The notes: a model not told the origin generated them from the letters alone. A DNA stretch of 64,000 bases from Nocardia brasiliensis IFM 10847 (GCF_000710915.1 NZ_BAUA01000086.1:1-64000); one strand, 5' to 3'; positions 51,007 to 60,899 are shown, numbered from the stretch's first letter. Program-made: numbers and translations.

Positions 51007-52182
51007 TTACTGCGGCTCGGCCACGGCCCCCGCGTAGACGCAGCACACCACCATGGCCGCCAGCGGGACCAGGAAGGCGGCGGTCAGCGGAATGACCGCG
51101 CTGAGCCAGCCGATGACCGCGGGGCCCGCGAGCAAGCCCAGGTAGCCCAGGCTGAAGACCCGCGCCATATCGGTGGCCGCCGTCGCGGAGCCGAGATTGC
51201 CTGCGGCGGTGAAGATCTGCGGTACTGTGCCGGACAGGCCGAGACCCGCCATGGCCCAGCCGAGCAAGGACAACGGCACCCACGGCGAGACCATGATGAC
51301 GGTGAGGCCGAGCGCGGCGAGCAAGGTGCCGTAGCGGACCACCGCCACCCGGCCGAATGCGCCGCTCACCCGGTCGGCGGCCAGTCGGCCGCCGGTCATG
51401 GTGACCGAGAACGCGCCGAACGCCAGGGCGGCCGTGGCCTGGTCGACGCCGAGGTGCTCGCGCATCTGCAGCGTGCTCCAGTCGCCCGCCACGCCCTCTG
51501 CGAGCAGCACCGCGAAGGCGATCGCGGCCAGTGCCAGCACCTTTCGTCGATGTCCCGGCCCGGATGCCCGGTCGGCGGTTACCCCTTCGGCTGCGGCCGC
51601 AGTCGCGGTCCGTGGCTCGGTCTCGCTGTCGCGGAGCAGGTGCGGTACGAGTGCTGCGGTCAACACGACACCGCCGATCGCGGCCAGTGTCAACGTCATT
51701 CGCGGATCCCAGCCCGCGCGCAAGGTCGCCGCGCCGAGCAGCGAACCCAGCAGGCCGCCGCCGGAGAACAGCGCGTGGAAGGCCGACATGATCGGCCGCC
51801 CGTAGGCCCGTTCCACATGCACCGCTTGGGTGTTCATCGAGACGTCCAGCGCGCCGTTGCCGAAACCGAAGCAGCACAGGGCGATCGCCAACGTCACCGG
51901 GCCAGTGGCTGATCCGGGCCCGAGCACCGCCGCCGAGGCGATCACCGCGGCGGTACCCACCAGCGTCCGGCTGCCGAATCGATCCGCCAGCGGACCGGCG
52001 ATCCGCATGCCGACGATGCCCGAGCCCGCCATCAACAGGATGAACATGCCGAGCGTGGATTTCGCGACACCGGTCCGGTCCGTGATCGCCGGAATGTGCA
52101 CCACCCACATGGCCAGCAGGAATCCGTTCAGCGCGAACACCGTGAACACGGCGACGCGGGCGAGGCGGAGCGTGCGATCCAT
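51007..52182 (-). CDS. MFS transporter, YbjJ-like
   Basis: 391 residues with 12 membrane helices. Motifs ADRFGSRTLVG and the repeat half GRLAADRVSGAFG are MFS motif A. The YbjJ-like family exports or imports small solutes; substrate unknown. ATG 52182 is chosen; the open frame upstream lacks membrane character. It follows the NmrA-like gene on the same strand by 102 bases. Confidence 0.86.
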   Translation of the reverse strand: MDRTLRLARVAVFTVFALNGFLLAMWVVHIPAITDRTGVAKSTLGMFILLMAGSGIVGMRIAGPLADRFGSRTLVGTAAVIASAAVLGPGSATGPVTLAIALCCFGFGNGALDVSMNTQAVHVERAYGRPIMSAFHALFSGGGLLGSLLGAATLRAGWDPRMTLTLAAIGGVVLTAALVPHLLRDSETEPRTATAAAAEGVTADRASGPGHRRKVLALAAIAFAVLLAEGVAGDWSTLQMREHLGVDQATAALAFGAFSVTMTGGRLAADRVSGAFGRVAVVRYGTLLAALGLTVIMVSPWVPLSLLGWAMAGLGLSGTVPQIFTAAGNLGSATAATDMARVFSLGYLGLLAGPAVIGWLSAVIPLTAAFLVPLAAMVVCCVYAGAVAEPQ

Positions 52183-52284
52183 CGTCGGACTGAACACCCC
52201 TTCGACGGTACCGATGATCTTCGCTGCCTGCTCGCGCCGAGGCCGGGCGCGGACTCCCGCGCCCACCGCCGCAGCGGCCCCGCC

Positions 52285-53133
52285 TCAGTTCGGCTGGATA
52301 TCCCAGACGCCCGTCGCGGCTGCCTCCTTCGCGTAGTCGGTGAAGTCCTTCGGTTCCCGGCCCAGCGCCTGCCGCACACCGTCGGTGGTGGCCGAGTTGC
52401 GGCCGTCCAGCACCGTGCCGAACAGGTAGTCCAGCAGGCTCACCACATCCGCGGGCACCTGGTGATCAGTCAGCGCCGCAACGAATTCCGTGCGCGTCAC
52501 CGGAACGAAGGCGATCTCGCGCCCCGTCACCTCGGCGATCTCCGCGACCGCCGCGGCGAAGGACAGGGCGCGCGGTCCGGTCAGCTCGTAGACCGCACCG
52601 GTGTGCCCGTCCTCGGTGAGCGCCGCGGTGGCGACCTCGGCGATATCGTCGGCGTGCACGAACGGCTCCGGCACGTCGCCGTTGGGCAACGCGACCTCGC
52701 CCGCCAGGATGTCGTCGGTGAACGCGCCTTCGCTGAAATTCTGGGCGAAGAAACTACAGCGCAGCACGGTCCACTCGAGGCCGGACTGCTGCACGATCTC
52801 CTCGCATTCCAGCGCCTCCGGCTCCCCGCGCCCGGACAGCAACACCAGTGTGCGCACGCCGCACCGCTTCGCCGCGGCGGCGAACGCCCGCAATGTCTCG
52901 GGGGCGCCCGGTACCGCGAGGTCCGGCTGGAAGGCGACGTAGGCGGCGTGCACACCGGTCAACGCCGCGGGCCAGGTGCCGCGGTCGGCCCAGCTGAACG
53001 GAATGCCTGCGGTGCGAGAGCCGACCCGGACCTGGTGGCCCGCCGCGGTGAGTCGCGCGGCGACCCGGCTGCCGGTCTTGCCGGTGCCGCCGGTGACGAG
53101 GATGCGGGGCCGGGAATCGGTGCTGTGTGTCAT
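52285..53133 (-). CDS. NmrA-like NAD(P)-binding protein
   Basis: 282 residues. Rossmann loop VTGGTGKTGSRVAARL near residue 12, and a quinone-oxidoreductase-like NmrA fold. Family members are atypical SDRs, some redox sensors. ATG 53133; the longer frame from 53169 is less likely. Divergent from an AraC gene, a common pairing in which the AraC protein controls the reductase. Confidence 0.85.
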   Translation of the reverse strand: MTHSTDSRPRILVTGGTGKTGSRVAARLTAAGHQVRVGSRTAGIPFSWADRGTWPAALTGVHAAYVAFQPDLAVPGAPETLRAFAAAAKRCGVRTLVLLSGRGEPEALECEEIVQQSGLEWTVLRCSFFAQNFSEGAFTDDILAGEVALPNGDVPEPFVHADDIAEVATAALTEDGHTGAVYELTGPRALSFAAAVAEIAEVTGREIAFVPVTRTEFVAALTDHQVPADVVSLLDYLFGTVLDGRNSATTDGVRQALGREPKDFTDYAKEAAATGVWDIQPN

Positions 53134-53181
53134 GGATCCAGTACATCCGCGTGCGGCGAGACGGAACATAGTTCAACAGCT

Positions 53182-53191
53182 CATGATCATG
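53182..53191. promoter_or_regulatory. Palindrome in the NmrA-AraC divergent gap
   Basis: CATGATCATG, followed by a related CGTGATCG. The 81-base gap must hold both promoters, so this is a candidate AraC site. Confidence 0.35.
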
Positions 53192-53214
53192 CGTGATCGT
53201 CTAGGGTTGATCGC

Positions 53215-54168
53215 GTGGATGCGCTCGCCAGTCTGCTCGAAGGTCCCCGTGCCAGAGGCGCGTTCTTGATGTGCTCGATGCTCGCGCCGCCCTGGTCCCT
53301 GCACATCCAGGACGAGGCGCCGCTCACCGTGGTGTCGATGGTGCGCGGTGGCGCCTGGATCATGCTGGGCCAGAACGCGCCTCGTCAGCTGTGCGAGGGC
53401 GATATCGCGATCTTCCGTGGGCCCGACCACTACACGGTCGCCGACGATCCGGCCACCGAGCCGCAGATCTACATCCATCCCGGCAACGTAACCAAGACCG
53501 CTGACGGTGAAATACTGTGCGAGACATTGAGTCTCGGCGTGCGGCAGTGGGGCACCGACGCCGACGGCGCGACCATGATGATCACCGGCACCTACGAGTC
53601 GGCGGGCGCGGCCAGCCAGCGGCTGCTGCGCGCGCTGCCGGCGGTGATCGTGTTGCAGCGCGGCGACTTCGACACCCGGCTGCTCGACATCCTGGTCGAC
53701 GAGGCGGTCAAAGACGAACCCGCACAAGGGGCGGTACTCGATCGGCTGCTCGACATGGTGCTGATCGCGGCCCTGCGCGCCTGGTTCGCCCGCAACGACG
53801 CGCCCGCCTGGTATCACGCCTACAGTGACCCGCTCGTGGGCAAGGCGCTGCGGCTGCTGCAGCACAATCCGGCGCACGGCTGGACGGTGGCCGGCCTGGC
53901 CGAGGCGGTCGGGGTGTCCAGGGCCGCGCTGGCCCGGCGCTTCACCGATCTGGTCGGCGAGCCGCCGATGTCCTTTCTCACCGAGTGGCGGCTGGCGCTG
54001 GCCGCGGACCTGCTCGCCGAATCCGACGCCACCATCGAGTCCATCGCTCGTCAGGTCGGTTACGGCAGCGCGTTCGCCCTCAGCGCCGCGTTCAAACGCC
54101 ACTTCGGCGTCAGCCCGCGCGACCACCGGCAGGGCGCGAACCCGGCTGAGCTAGTGTCGGCCGGGTGA
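53215..54168 (+). CDS. AraC-family regulator
   Basis: 317 residues. N-terminal cupin-like sensing domain (MVRGGAWIMLG, EGDIAIFRGPDHYTV) and a C-terminal pair of helix-turn-helix units (VAGLAEAVGVSRAALARRFTDLVG; IARQVGYGSAFALSAAFKRHFG). GTG start at 53215. It likely controls the divergent NmrA-like gene. Stop overlaps the thioesterase start by four bases (GTGA). Confidence 0.93.
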   Translation: MDALASLLEGPRARGAFLMCSMLAPPWSLHIQDEAPLTVVSMVRGGAWIMLGQNAPRQLCEGDIAIFRGPDHYTVADDPATEPQIYIHPGNVTKTADGEILCETLSLGVRQWGTDADGATMMITGTYESAGAASQRLLRALPAVIVLQRGDFDTRLLDILVDEAVKDEPAQGAVLDRLLDMVLIAALRAWFARNDAPAWYHAYSDPLVGKALRLLQHNPAHGWTVAGLAEAVGVSRAALARRFTDLVGEPPMSFLTEWRLALAADLLAESDATIESIARQVGYGSAFALSAAFKRHFGVSPRDHRQGANPAELVSAG

Positions 54169-54587
54169 CGCAGCAGCAGTATCCGGTGCTCTGGCCGATG
54201 CCGACCCGGTGGGCGGACAACGACCACTACGGGCACGTGAACAACGTGACCTACTACTCGTACTTCGACACCGCGGTGAACGCGTGGCTGATGCACGCCA
54301 CCGGTACCGATATCCGTGAGCTGCCCGCGCTCGGCGTCGTCGCGCAGACCTCCTGCCAGTACGTCGGCTCGCTCAGCTTCCCCGACCGGCTCCAGGTCGG
54401 CCTGCGCATCTCGCGGCTGGGCCGGTCCAGCATCACCTACGATCTCGCCATCTTCCGCGAAGCCGACGACGACCTCGAACTCGCCGCCACCGGCACCTTC
54501 GTGCACGTCTACGTGGACGCCGAAACCCGCAAACCCGTCGAGATCCCCGCCGTGATCCGCACCGCCGCAGCGCAACTGACCACCTGA
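54165..54587 (+). CDS. Hot-dog acyl-CoA thioesterase (4HBT type)
   Basis: 140 residues, single hot-dog domain. The signature TRWADNDHYGHVNN holds the catalytic Asp of YbgC/4-hydroxybenzoyl-CoA thioesterases. It hydrolyses an acyl-CoA of unknown chain type. GTG start overlaps the AraC stop. Confidence 0.92.
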   Translation: MTQQQYPVLWPMPTRWADNDHYGHVNNVTYYSYFDTAVNAWLMHATGTDIRELPALGVVAQTSCQYVGSLSFPDRLQVGLRISRLGRSSITYDLAIFREADDDLELAATGTFVHVYVDAETRKPVEIPAVIRTAAAQLTT

Positions 54588-54589
54588 TT

Positions 54590-56011
54590 TCAGATGCGAC
54601 TCAGCAGCGTCAGCGGGTCCTCCAGCAGGGCGGCGGTCGTCGAGAGGAAGCGGGAGGCGAGTTCGCCGTCGATCATCCGGTGATCGAAACTGATGCCCAG
54701 GGTGGTGACCCAGCGGACCGCGAGTTCGTCCCGGAATACCCACGGGCGCTTGCGGATCGACCCCAGGCACAGGATCGCCGCCTCCCCGGGATTCACCAGC
54801 GGTACGCCGGTGTCGACCCCGAAAACACCGACGTTGGTGATGGTGAAGGTGCCGCCGCGCAGGTCGGTGAGGCTCGCGCCGCCGGAGCGGGCGGTCTCGG
54901 CCAGCCAGCCGATCTCGCGGGTCAGGTCGCGCAGGCTCAGTGACTGCGCTTCTTTGATGTTCGGTACCAGCAGGCCGCGATCGGTCGCCACCGCGATCCC
55001 GAGATTCACGTAGTGCTTGGTGACGATCTCCTGATTCGCCTCGTCCCAAAATGTATTGATACCGGGAAATTCGGTGAGCGCGGTGAGCGCCGACTTCGCC
55101 ACCAGCGCGAGCGGCGTGAGGGTAAGTCCGGCAAAGGGTTTCGTGCTGCGCAGATGATCGAGCAACTCCACCGACGCGGTGCAATCCAGGGTGACGAAGG
55201 TACTGGCCTGGGGAATGGTGCGGGCACTGGCCAGCATGGCCGCGGCGGTGCGCTTGCGTACGCCACTGATCGGCGCCCGCTCTTCCCGGGCCGGTGGACG
55301 GCTTACCCCCACGTGCGGCTCGGTGCCCACTTCAGGCTCCGGCCGGGGCGCCGTCTGGCGCGGTTGCGAGACCGGAACCGCGCCGCGCACGTCGTCCACG
55401 GTGACCGCACCGCCGGGCCCGGAACCCGCGACGAACCACAGATCGATGCCGAGCTCGCGCGCCAGCCTGCGCGCGGCGGGTGTCGCGGCAGCTCGCCCGG
55501 ACAGTCGCGGCCTACCGTCGGACTGTTCCGTGTCGCTCGACGAAACCAGCTGCGCCGCAGGCTGTTCGGGGATCGACTCGGGCGTGTCACCGCCCTGCGG
55601 CGGAGTGGGATTCGCCGCGGCGGCAGACCTGCGCCGCCGGGAAACGGTTTCCCCCTCCGGGCCGTAGCCCACGAGCACCGCGGTCCTCCCGTTGTTCGTC
55701 TCATCAGCCGCGCTGTCCTGCGGCGGTTGCGCCGGCGCTTGATCGCTCTGCACCCGGATCAGCGGCGCCCCGACCAACACGGTCTCGCCCGGTGCCGCAA
55801 GCAGCTCCACCACCCGTCCGGCGAACGGCGAAGGCAGCGCCACCACCGCCTTCGCCGTCTCCACCTCGGCGATCGTCTGGTTGAGCGCTACATCGTCGCC
55901 GACGCCGACCGACCAGGAGACCAATTCGGCGTCGGCGAGACCTTCCCCGAGATCAGGGAGGCGGAATTCCAGGACGTTCCCCGAGCCGGGTTCGTTGGCA
56001 CGATCTTCCAC
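54590..56011 (-). CDS. bkdC: Branched-chain 2-oxoacid dehydrogenase E2 (lipoyl acyltransferase)
   Basis: 473 residues. One lipoyl domain at the start (lipoyl lysine in EVETAKAVV), a Pro/Ala linker, a peripheral-subunit-binding domain (TPAARRLARELGIDL) and the catalytic domain with FDHRMIDG near the end. It takes the acyl group from E1 and passes it to CoA. GTG 56011 with GAGAGGT upstream is preferred to 56026. The gene lies 30 bases after E1beta. BkdC is the likely identity; a pyruvate-type E2 is possible. Confidence 0.9.
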   Translation of the reverse strand: MEDRANEPGSGNVLEFRLPDLGEGLADAELVSWSVGVGDDVALNQTIAEVETAKAVVALPSPFAGRVVELLAAPGETVLVGAPLIRVQSDQAPAQPPQDSAADETNNGRTAVLVGYGPEGETVSRRRRSAAAANPTPPQGGDTPESIPEQPAAQLVSSSDTEQSDGRPRLSGRAAATPAARRLARELGIDLWFVAGSGPGGAVTVDDVRGAVPVSQPRQTAPRPEPEVGTEPHVGVSRPPAREERAPISGVRKRTAAAMLASARTIPQASTFVTLDCTASVELLDHLRSTKPFAGLTLTPLALVAKSALTALTEFPGINTFWDEANQEIVTKHYVNLGIAVATDRGLLVPNIKEAQSLSLRDLTREIGWLAETARSGGASLTDLRGGTFTITNVGVFGVDTGVPLVNPGEAAILCLGSIRKRPWVFRDELAVRWVTTLGISFDHRMIDGELASRFLSTTAALLEDPLTLLSRI

Positions 56012-56041
56012 GTGGGCACCTCTCACTGCGGCGTACCGGCG

Positions 56042-57025
56042 TCAGGCGGCGAGCGTTCGATCGACCGCGGCGAGAATGCGGTCGGGATCAGGGAGATGGA
56101 ACTTCTCGAGCTTAGCGGGGGGATAGGGGATATCGAATCCGCCGACGCGCAGCACCGGCGCCTCCAGGTGATAGAAACACCGCTCGGTGATCCGCGCCGC
56201 GATCTCGGCGCCGAGACCCGCGAACACCGGCGCCTCGTGCGTGATGACCAGCCTGCCGGTCTTGGCCACCGACTCCTCGATGGTGTCGAAATCGATCGGC
56301 GAGAGGCTGCGCAGATCGATCACCTCCAGTGCATGTCCTTCCTCGGCGGCGATTTTCGCGGCCGACAACGCGGTGGCCACGGTGCCGCCGTAGGCGACGA
56401 CGGTGGCGTCACCGCCGACGGTGCAGACCCTGGCGCGGTCCAGCGGTAGATCCCCGTCGCGGTCCAGCGCGAGGAAATCGACCTCGGCCTTGTCCCAGTA
56501 GCGCCGCTTCGGCTCGAAGAAGATCACCGGGTCGTCCAGCGCGATCGCTTGGCGGATCATCAGATACGCGTCGGCGGGGTTGCTCGGCGTCATCACGCGC
56601 AACCCGGCGGTGTGCGCGAAATAGGCTTCCGGCGATTCCGAATGGTGCTCCACCGAACCGATCCCGCCACCGAACGGAATGCGAATCGTGATGGGCGCGA
56701 TCACCTTTCCCTGCGTCCGGTAGTGGATCTTGGCCACATGCGAGACGATCTGATCGAAGGCGGGATAGACGAAGCCGTCGAACTGGATCTCGCACACCGG
56801 CCGGAAGCCGCGCAGCGCCATGCCGAAAGCCGTTCCCACGATGCCGGATTCGGCCAGCGGAGTGTCGACGACCCGATTGTTGCCGAAGTCCTTCTGCAAT
56901 GCGTCGGTCACCCGGAACACGCCACCCAGCCGCCCGATGTCCTCGCCCATGAGCAGTACTTTGGGGTCGTCCTCCAGTGCGCGCCGCAATCCGGTGTTCA
57001 ATGCGCCGGCGAAAGTGGTGATCAT
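56042..57025 (-). CDS. bkdB: Branched-chain 2-oxoacid dehydrogenase E1 beta
   Basis: 327 residues. Transketolase pyrimidine-binding domain (MGEDIGRLGGVFRVTDAL, GFRPVCEIQFDGFVYPAFDQ) and the C-terminal domain (GRLVITHEAPVFAGLGAEIA). With E1 alpha it decarboxylates 2-oxoacids of Val, Leu and Ile. ATG 57025 overlaps the E1 alpha stop by four bases, so the longer frame upstream is not used. Confidence 0.92.
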   Translation of the reverse strand: MITTFAGALNTGLRRALEDDPKVLLMGEDIGRLGGVFRVTDALQKDFGNNRVVDTPLAESGIVGTAFGMALRGFRPVCEIQFDGFVYPAFDQIVSHVAKIHYRTQGKVIAPITIRIPFGGGIGSVEHHSESPEAYFAHTAGLRVMTPSNPADAYLMIRQAIALDDPVIFFEPKRRYWDKAEVDFLALDRDGDLPLDRARVCTVGGDATVVAYGGTVATALSAAKIAAEEGHALEVIDLRSLSPIDFDTIEESVAKTGRLVITHEAPVFAGLGAEIAARITERCFYHLEAPVLRVGGFDIPYPPAKLEKFHLPDPDRILAAVDRTLAA

Positions 57026-58134
57026 GAAGGGACTCCTTCCGGTCGCGCGGTCGCATCGCTGGGATCGCCAGCCAGATACTCCGCGTATTCCCGTCGCTCT
57101 TCGGTGATGAGCGCATGCGGGGTGGCATAGACGTGATCGAACAGGTCGATCGGCGCCGGATCGGGCATATCGATGGTCGAGGCGCGCACCTGCCGAGCCA
57201 CCTCGTCGGCGTGCTCGGCGACGCGGCGCTGGAACTCGGTGTCGAACAACGACTCCCGTTCCAGCAGCCGGCGCAGCCGATCGATCGGATCGCGGCGCGC
57301 CCACTCCTGCGTCTCGGCGGACGAGCGGTAGCGGGTGGGGTCGTCGGCGGTGGTGTGCGGGCCCATCCGATAGGTGAGCGCCTCGATGAACGACGGACCG
57401 CCGCCGCTGCGGGCCCGTGCGATCGCCTGCCGCGTCACCGCCAGCACCGCGAGCACATCGTTGCCGTCGACCTGCACGCCGGGGATGCCATAACCGTAGG
57501 CGCGGCGCACGATCGGGGTCTGGCTCTGCACCCGGACCGGTTCGCTGATCGCCCAGTGGTTGTTCTGGCAGAGGAAGACCACCGGCGCGCTCCAACTCGC
57601 CGCGAAACCCAGTGCCTCGGCGATATCGCCCTGGCTGCTCGCGCCGTCGCCGAAGTAGGTGATCGTCGCGATCTCTGCGCCTTCCAGATGGGCGGCGTAC
57701 GCGTAACCCGTCGCGTGCAGCCCTTGCGAGCCGACGATGATGTTCGGATTGGTCATGTTGACCGCGCTCGGATCCCAGCACGAGTGCGCGACACCGCGCC
57801 ACATCCGGGTGATCTCGGTGGGATGCACACCGCGGCAGTAGGCGACGGCTGCCTCGCGGTAGCTGCAGAACACGTAGTCGTCGGGGTGCAGCGCGTGGGC
57901 CGAACCGACCTGGGTGGCTTCCTGTCCCAGCAGCGGCGCCCACAGGCCCAGTTGTCCTTGACGTTGCAGAGCGGTCGCCTCGGTGTCGATGCGCCGGGTG
58001 ACGACCATGTCCTCGTATAGGTCCCGTAGTTGATCGGGGCCGATGTCGGCGAGCAAAGTGGCGTACTCGCGAGCTAGGACGCGCCGTCCGTCGGGCTGGA
58101 CCAATTGGACCGGATAATCGATCTTCTCTGGCAT
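57022..58134 (-). CDS. bkdA: Branched-chain 2-oxoacid dehydrogenase E1 alpha
   Basis: 370 residues. Thiamine diphosphate motif GDGASSQGDIAEALGFA...NN and the phosphorylation-loop region (YRMGPHTTADDPTRYR) are typical. ATG 58134 has AGGAGG nine bases upstream. First gene of the bkdA-bkdB-bkdC operon that makes branched acyl-CoA for energy and branched fatty acids. No E3 is in the operon; a shared lipoamide dehydrogenase would serve. Confidence 0.92.
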   Translation of the reverse strand: MPEKIDYPVQLVQPDGRRVLAREYATLLADIGPDQLRDLYEDMVVTRRIDTEATALQRQGQLGLWAPLLGQEATQVGSAHALHPDDYVFCSYREAAVAYCRGVHPTEITRMWRGVAHSCWDPSAVNMTNPNIIVGSQGLHATGYAYAAHLEGAEIATITYFGDGASSQGDIAEALGFAASWSAPVVFLCQNNHWAISEPVRVQSQTPIVRRAYGYGIPGVQVDGNDVLAVLAVTRQAIARARSGGGPSFIEALTYRMGPHTTADDPTRYRSSAETQEWARRDPIDRLRRLLERESLFDTEFQRRVAEHADEVARQVRASTIDMPDPAPIDLFDHVYATPHALITEERREYAEYLAGDPSDATARPEGVPS

Positions 58135-58526
58135 CGGGGTCCGCCTCCTCACGGGTGCGTGTGTGCTCTACCTCACAGCATCCACGAGAATGCGATGTGC
58201 GCAAGTGAACGACACGCGAATGCGCAGAATGCTCAATTCCGACCAGTACGTTGCTGTCATGCTGCGTCGAATGCCCAGCGACAGCCCGCTATCAGCGAAG
58301 ATGGCCCCACGGTCGGATTCGTGCTCGAAATATGGGACGAATCGGACTCACATGGCGGGGTGGCGAGACGCCGTCGAAGAGCGGAGATTTGCGGGCGTGT
58401 CGGCCTCGGGGCGCGCCCCCGCCCCTGTATCCCGGCGCGCCGAACAGGCTGGGACGAAGGCTTCCCGGGCATCGCCACCGACGGCTTCGGAGTTCGCGGA
58501 GTTGCGCCCGGGTCCGAAATGCGCCG
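58135..58526. other. Gap between bkd operon and exported protein gene
   Basis: 392 bases with several short overlapping open frames but none with a good start and codon pattern. It includes the bkd promoter region and the tail of the minus-strand gene at 58527. I see no clear RNA or repeat. Confidence 0.4.
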
Positions 58527-58994
58527 CTAGCCGCCTACGATCAGCTTGACAGGGGTCGCCTTCGCTTCCGGATAAGTACTCTGACGTTGTTCCCCGGCAT
58601 GGCAACTCGCTGTTATGACTCGCTCGCCGGCCCGTACTCGAATAAGGCTGGCCCGCTTTGTCTGGCCTGGGAAAACGCGATCTCCGCCGTCCCTGTAAAC
58701 GATGAGAGGGTTGCGTTCTCCGGCGACCGGGAACGTGTCATCCATATATGCCCAGCAATTGATGCCAGAGAACTCGGCATTAGGGTTGGAGACCGTCACG
58801 TCTATTGTGTGACCGCGCCCATCGCCTCGATCTGGATTCAGCGTCGCCGAGAGTATCGGGGCCGCCAGTTCGCCCTGTTCAGCGGCCCGCGGCGGTGCTG
58901 CCGTCGTAGCCGGCGCAAAGAACGCCACCCCAACGAGTAGTGCAATGATCCCGCCCGTCCGGCAAAGAATACCGCGACCCGATGACTTGCTCAT
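58527..58994 (-). CDS. Exported hypothetical protein
   Basis: 155 residues. A signal peptide is clear: basic start, hydrophobic core IIALLVGVAFFAPA and a likely cleavage after TTAA. The mature part has two cysteines (INCWAYM, TASCHAG), a beta-rich look and no domain I recognise. ATG 58994 follows GGGAGG. It is an orphan between the bkd operon and the Lrp gene. Less biased codons than its neighbours hint at later acquisition. Confidence 0.7.
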   Translation of the reverse strand: MSKSSGRGILCRTGGIIALLVGVAFFAPATTAAPPRAAEQGELAAPILSATLNPDRGDGRGHTIDVTVSNPNAEFSGINCWAYMDDTFPVAGERNPLIVYRDGGDRVFPGQTKRASLIRVRAGERVITASCHAGEQRQSTYPEAKATPVKLIVGG

Positions 58995-59414
58995 TCCGGT
59001 TGTCCTCCCCATTGCGCACTGCTGCGAATTCGTGCAGCGTCGATGATGCTAGCCACTACACGGATCCCTTCGTATCCTTTAGTGAGCACGATGTGCAGAT
59101 CTCGAACTTTCTGTGGGGCAGGTCACTGAGAAAAGGTGCTTCGGCGGCGAGCAAGCCCCGACGTGCAGGATCGCACGATGAACGACTGATTTCGCAACAA
59201 TGAATCCGGGTGCCGCCCAGCAATATCGCTGATTTCCCGTCCGGCGGTCGATGCGGGCAAAAGCACCTGAGTCGAGTCGGTCTCGTCGGCACCGCCGCGC
59301 CGACCGGCTGGTCGGTCCGGTGCCTGCGTTGTGGTTCCCGAAAAGACGCTCTGGCCTGGACATATACCGGGTTGGCGGCCACTGGGGACGGGGAGTGGTG
59401 CCATACTGCGATGC
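58995..59414. other. Divergent gap before Lrp gene
   Basis: About 420 bases with promoters for the exported protein and the Lrp gene. No gene, hairpin or repeat that I can support. Confidence 0.35.
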
Positions 59415-59906
59415 ATGACCAGAGAAACGGCCGACGTGACCTTGGACGCGACCGACGCCAGGTTGTTACTGGAGCTGGTCGCCAATCCGAGAGCGACGGG
59501 TGTGGAACTTGCGGCCCGGCTGGGGCTGTCGCGCAATACCGTGCAGGCGCGGCTGTCGCGCTGGGAGGCGGGCGGGGTGCTCGGCAGTTTCGAGCGCCGG
59601 GTGCAACCCCGTGCGCTCGGCTATCCGCTGTCCGCGTTCGTCGCGGTGGTCGTGGATCAGCACCAATTGGATTCCGTGGTAACCGAACTCGCCGAGGTGC
59701 CGGAGGTCACCGAGGTGTGCGGCATGACCGGGCTCACCGACCTGACGGTGCGGGTCGTCGCGAAGGACGCCGACGACCTGTACCGAATCGCCGGACAGAT
59801 ATTGAAGATTCCCGGTGTGGAGCGCACCAACATGGCGCTGGTCATGCGGGAACTGGTCGGCCCGCGCACCGCCCCGCTGCTGGACCGGCTGGCCGGCGCG
59901 AACTGA
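59415..59906 (+). CDS. Lrp/AsnC-family regulator
   Basis: 163 residues. Winged helix (LLLELVANPRATGVELAARLG, NTVQARLSRWE) and a RAM domain (EVCGMTGLTDLTVRVVAKDADDLY). ATG 59415 follows from alignment of the family start. It may control the bkd operon, as branched-chain-responsive Lrp proteins do elsewhere, but the exported gene lies between. An SDR follows by 43 bases. Confidence 0.9.
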   Translation: MTRETADVTLDATDARLLLELVANPRATGVELAARLGLSRNTVQARLSRWEAGGVLGSFERRVQPRALGYPLSAFVAVVVDQHQLDSVVTELAEVPEVTEVCGMTGLTDLTVRVVAKDADDLYRIAGQILKIPGVERTNMALVMRELVGPRTAPLLDRLAGAN

Positions 59907-59949
59907 GCGGGGGCGCGCCACATTCGGCGCGGTTGATTAAGGTGCGGAG

Positions 59950-60759
59950 ATGGAGATTTCTGGCAAGGTTGCCATCGTCACGGGGGCGGGCGCGGGAATC
60001 GGGGCGGCGCTGGCAAAGGCGCTCGTCGCCGCCGGGGTTCGGGTGGTGCTTGCCGACCTCGACGCCGAGAGTGCGACCCGCGTTGCCGAATCGCTCGGCG
60101 CGGGTGCGGTCGCAATGGGTGGCGACGTCGCCGACGAGCAGGTGATTCGCAGTTTGATCGAACGCGCCGCGACCGAATTCGGCCCGGTGGACCTGTATTT
60201 CGCGAATGCGGGCATCGGCGGTGGCGGCGGGCTGGACAGCACCGACGCGCAGTGGGCCGCGGCGCTCGAGGTCAACGTGCTCGCCCACGTGCGGGCCGCT
60301 CGCCTGCTGGTCCCCGAATGGTCCGCGCGCGGTGGCGGCTACTTCGTTTCCACCGCGTCGGCGGCGGGCCTGCTGACCCAACTCGGTTCCGCCCCTTACG
60401 CGGTCTCCAAACACGCCGCCGTCGGATTCGCCGAGTGGCTGTCAGTAACGTACGGCGACAAGGGAATCCGTGTCAGCTGCCTGTGCCCGATGGGTGTCGA
60501 CACTCAACTCCTGCACACCGGCCTGGTCCCGGGGGAATTCACCGCCGACGCCGAGCTCGCCGTGAAAGCGGTGACCACCGCGGGCCCCGTCCTGTCCCCG
60601 GACGAGGTGGCCGAGGTCGTCCTGGCCGCCCTCGACGCCGAACACTTCCTGATCCTGCCGCACCCCGAGGTCCTGAAGATGTACCGCTACAAGGGCGCCG
60701 ACTACGATCGCTGGCTGGACGGCATGCGCCGCTTCCAAGCCACCCTGCGCGCGACATAG
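59950..60759 (+). CDS. Short-chain dehydrogenase/reductase
   Basis: 269 residues. Classical SDR: TGxxxGIG as TGAGAGIG, the NAG motif FANAGIG, catalytic Ser-Tyr-Lys in STASAAG and YAVSKHA. Substrate unknown. Possibly co-transcribed with the Lrp gene. A strong hairpin follows. Confidence 0.93.
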   Translation: MEISGKVAIVTGAGAGIGAALAKALVAAGVRVVLADLDAESATRVAESLGAGAVAMGGDVADEQVIRSLIERAATEFGPVDLYFANAGIGGGGGLDSTDAQWAAALEVNVLAHVRAARLLVPEWSARGGGYFVSTASAAGLLTQLGSAPYAVSKHAAVGFAEWLSVTYGDKGIRVSCLCPMGVDTQLLHTGLVPGEFTADAELAVKAVTTAGPVLSPDEVAEVVLAALDAEHFLILPHPEVLKMYRYKGADYDRWLDGMRRFQATLRAT

Positions 60760-60768
60760 CCGGACTCC

Positions 60769-60837
60769 TCGCACCCCTTCCGTCTTCCCGCACCCGCTGT
60801 GGCCTGGCGTAGCGGGTGCGCGAAAGTGGGGGTGTGA
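60769..60837 (+). terminator. Nested hairpin after the SDR gene
   Basis: An inner 10-bp stem (60789-60798 with 60811-60820) inside an outer stem (60769-60777 with 60829-60837, one mismatch). It lies 10 bases after the SDR stop, so termination is likely although T-runs are absent. Confidence 0.65.
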
Positions 60838-60899
60838 TGTCACGCGGGGGAAACATTGCCGGGGGGTTGCCGTAAAGAACGGCGACTAGTTGTTTACCT

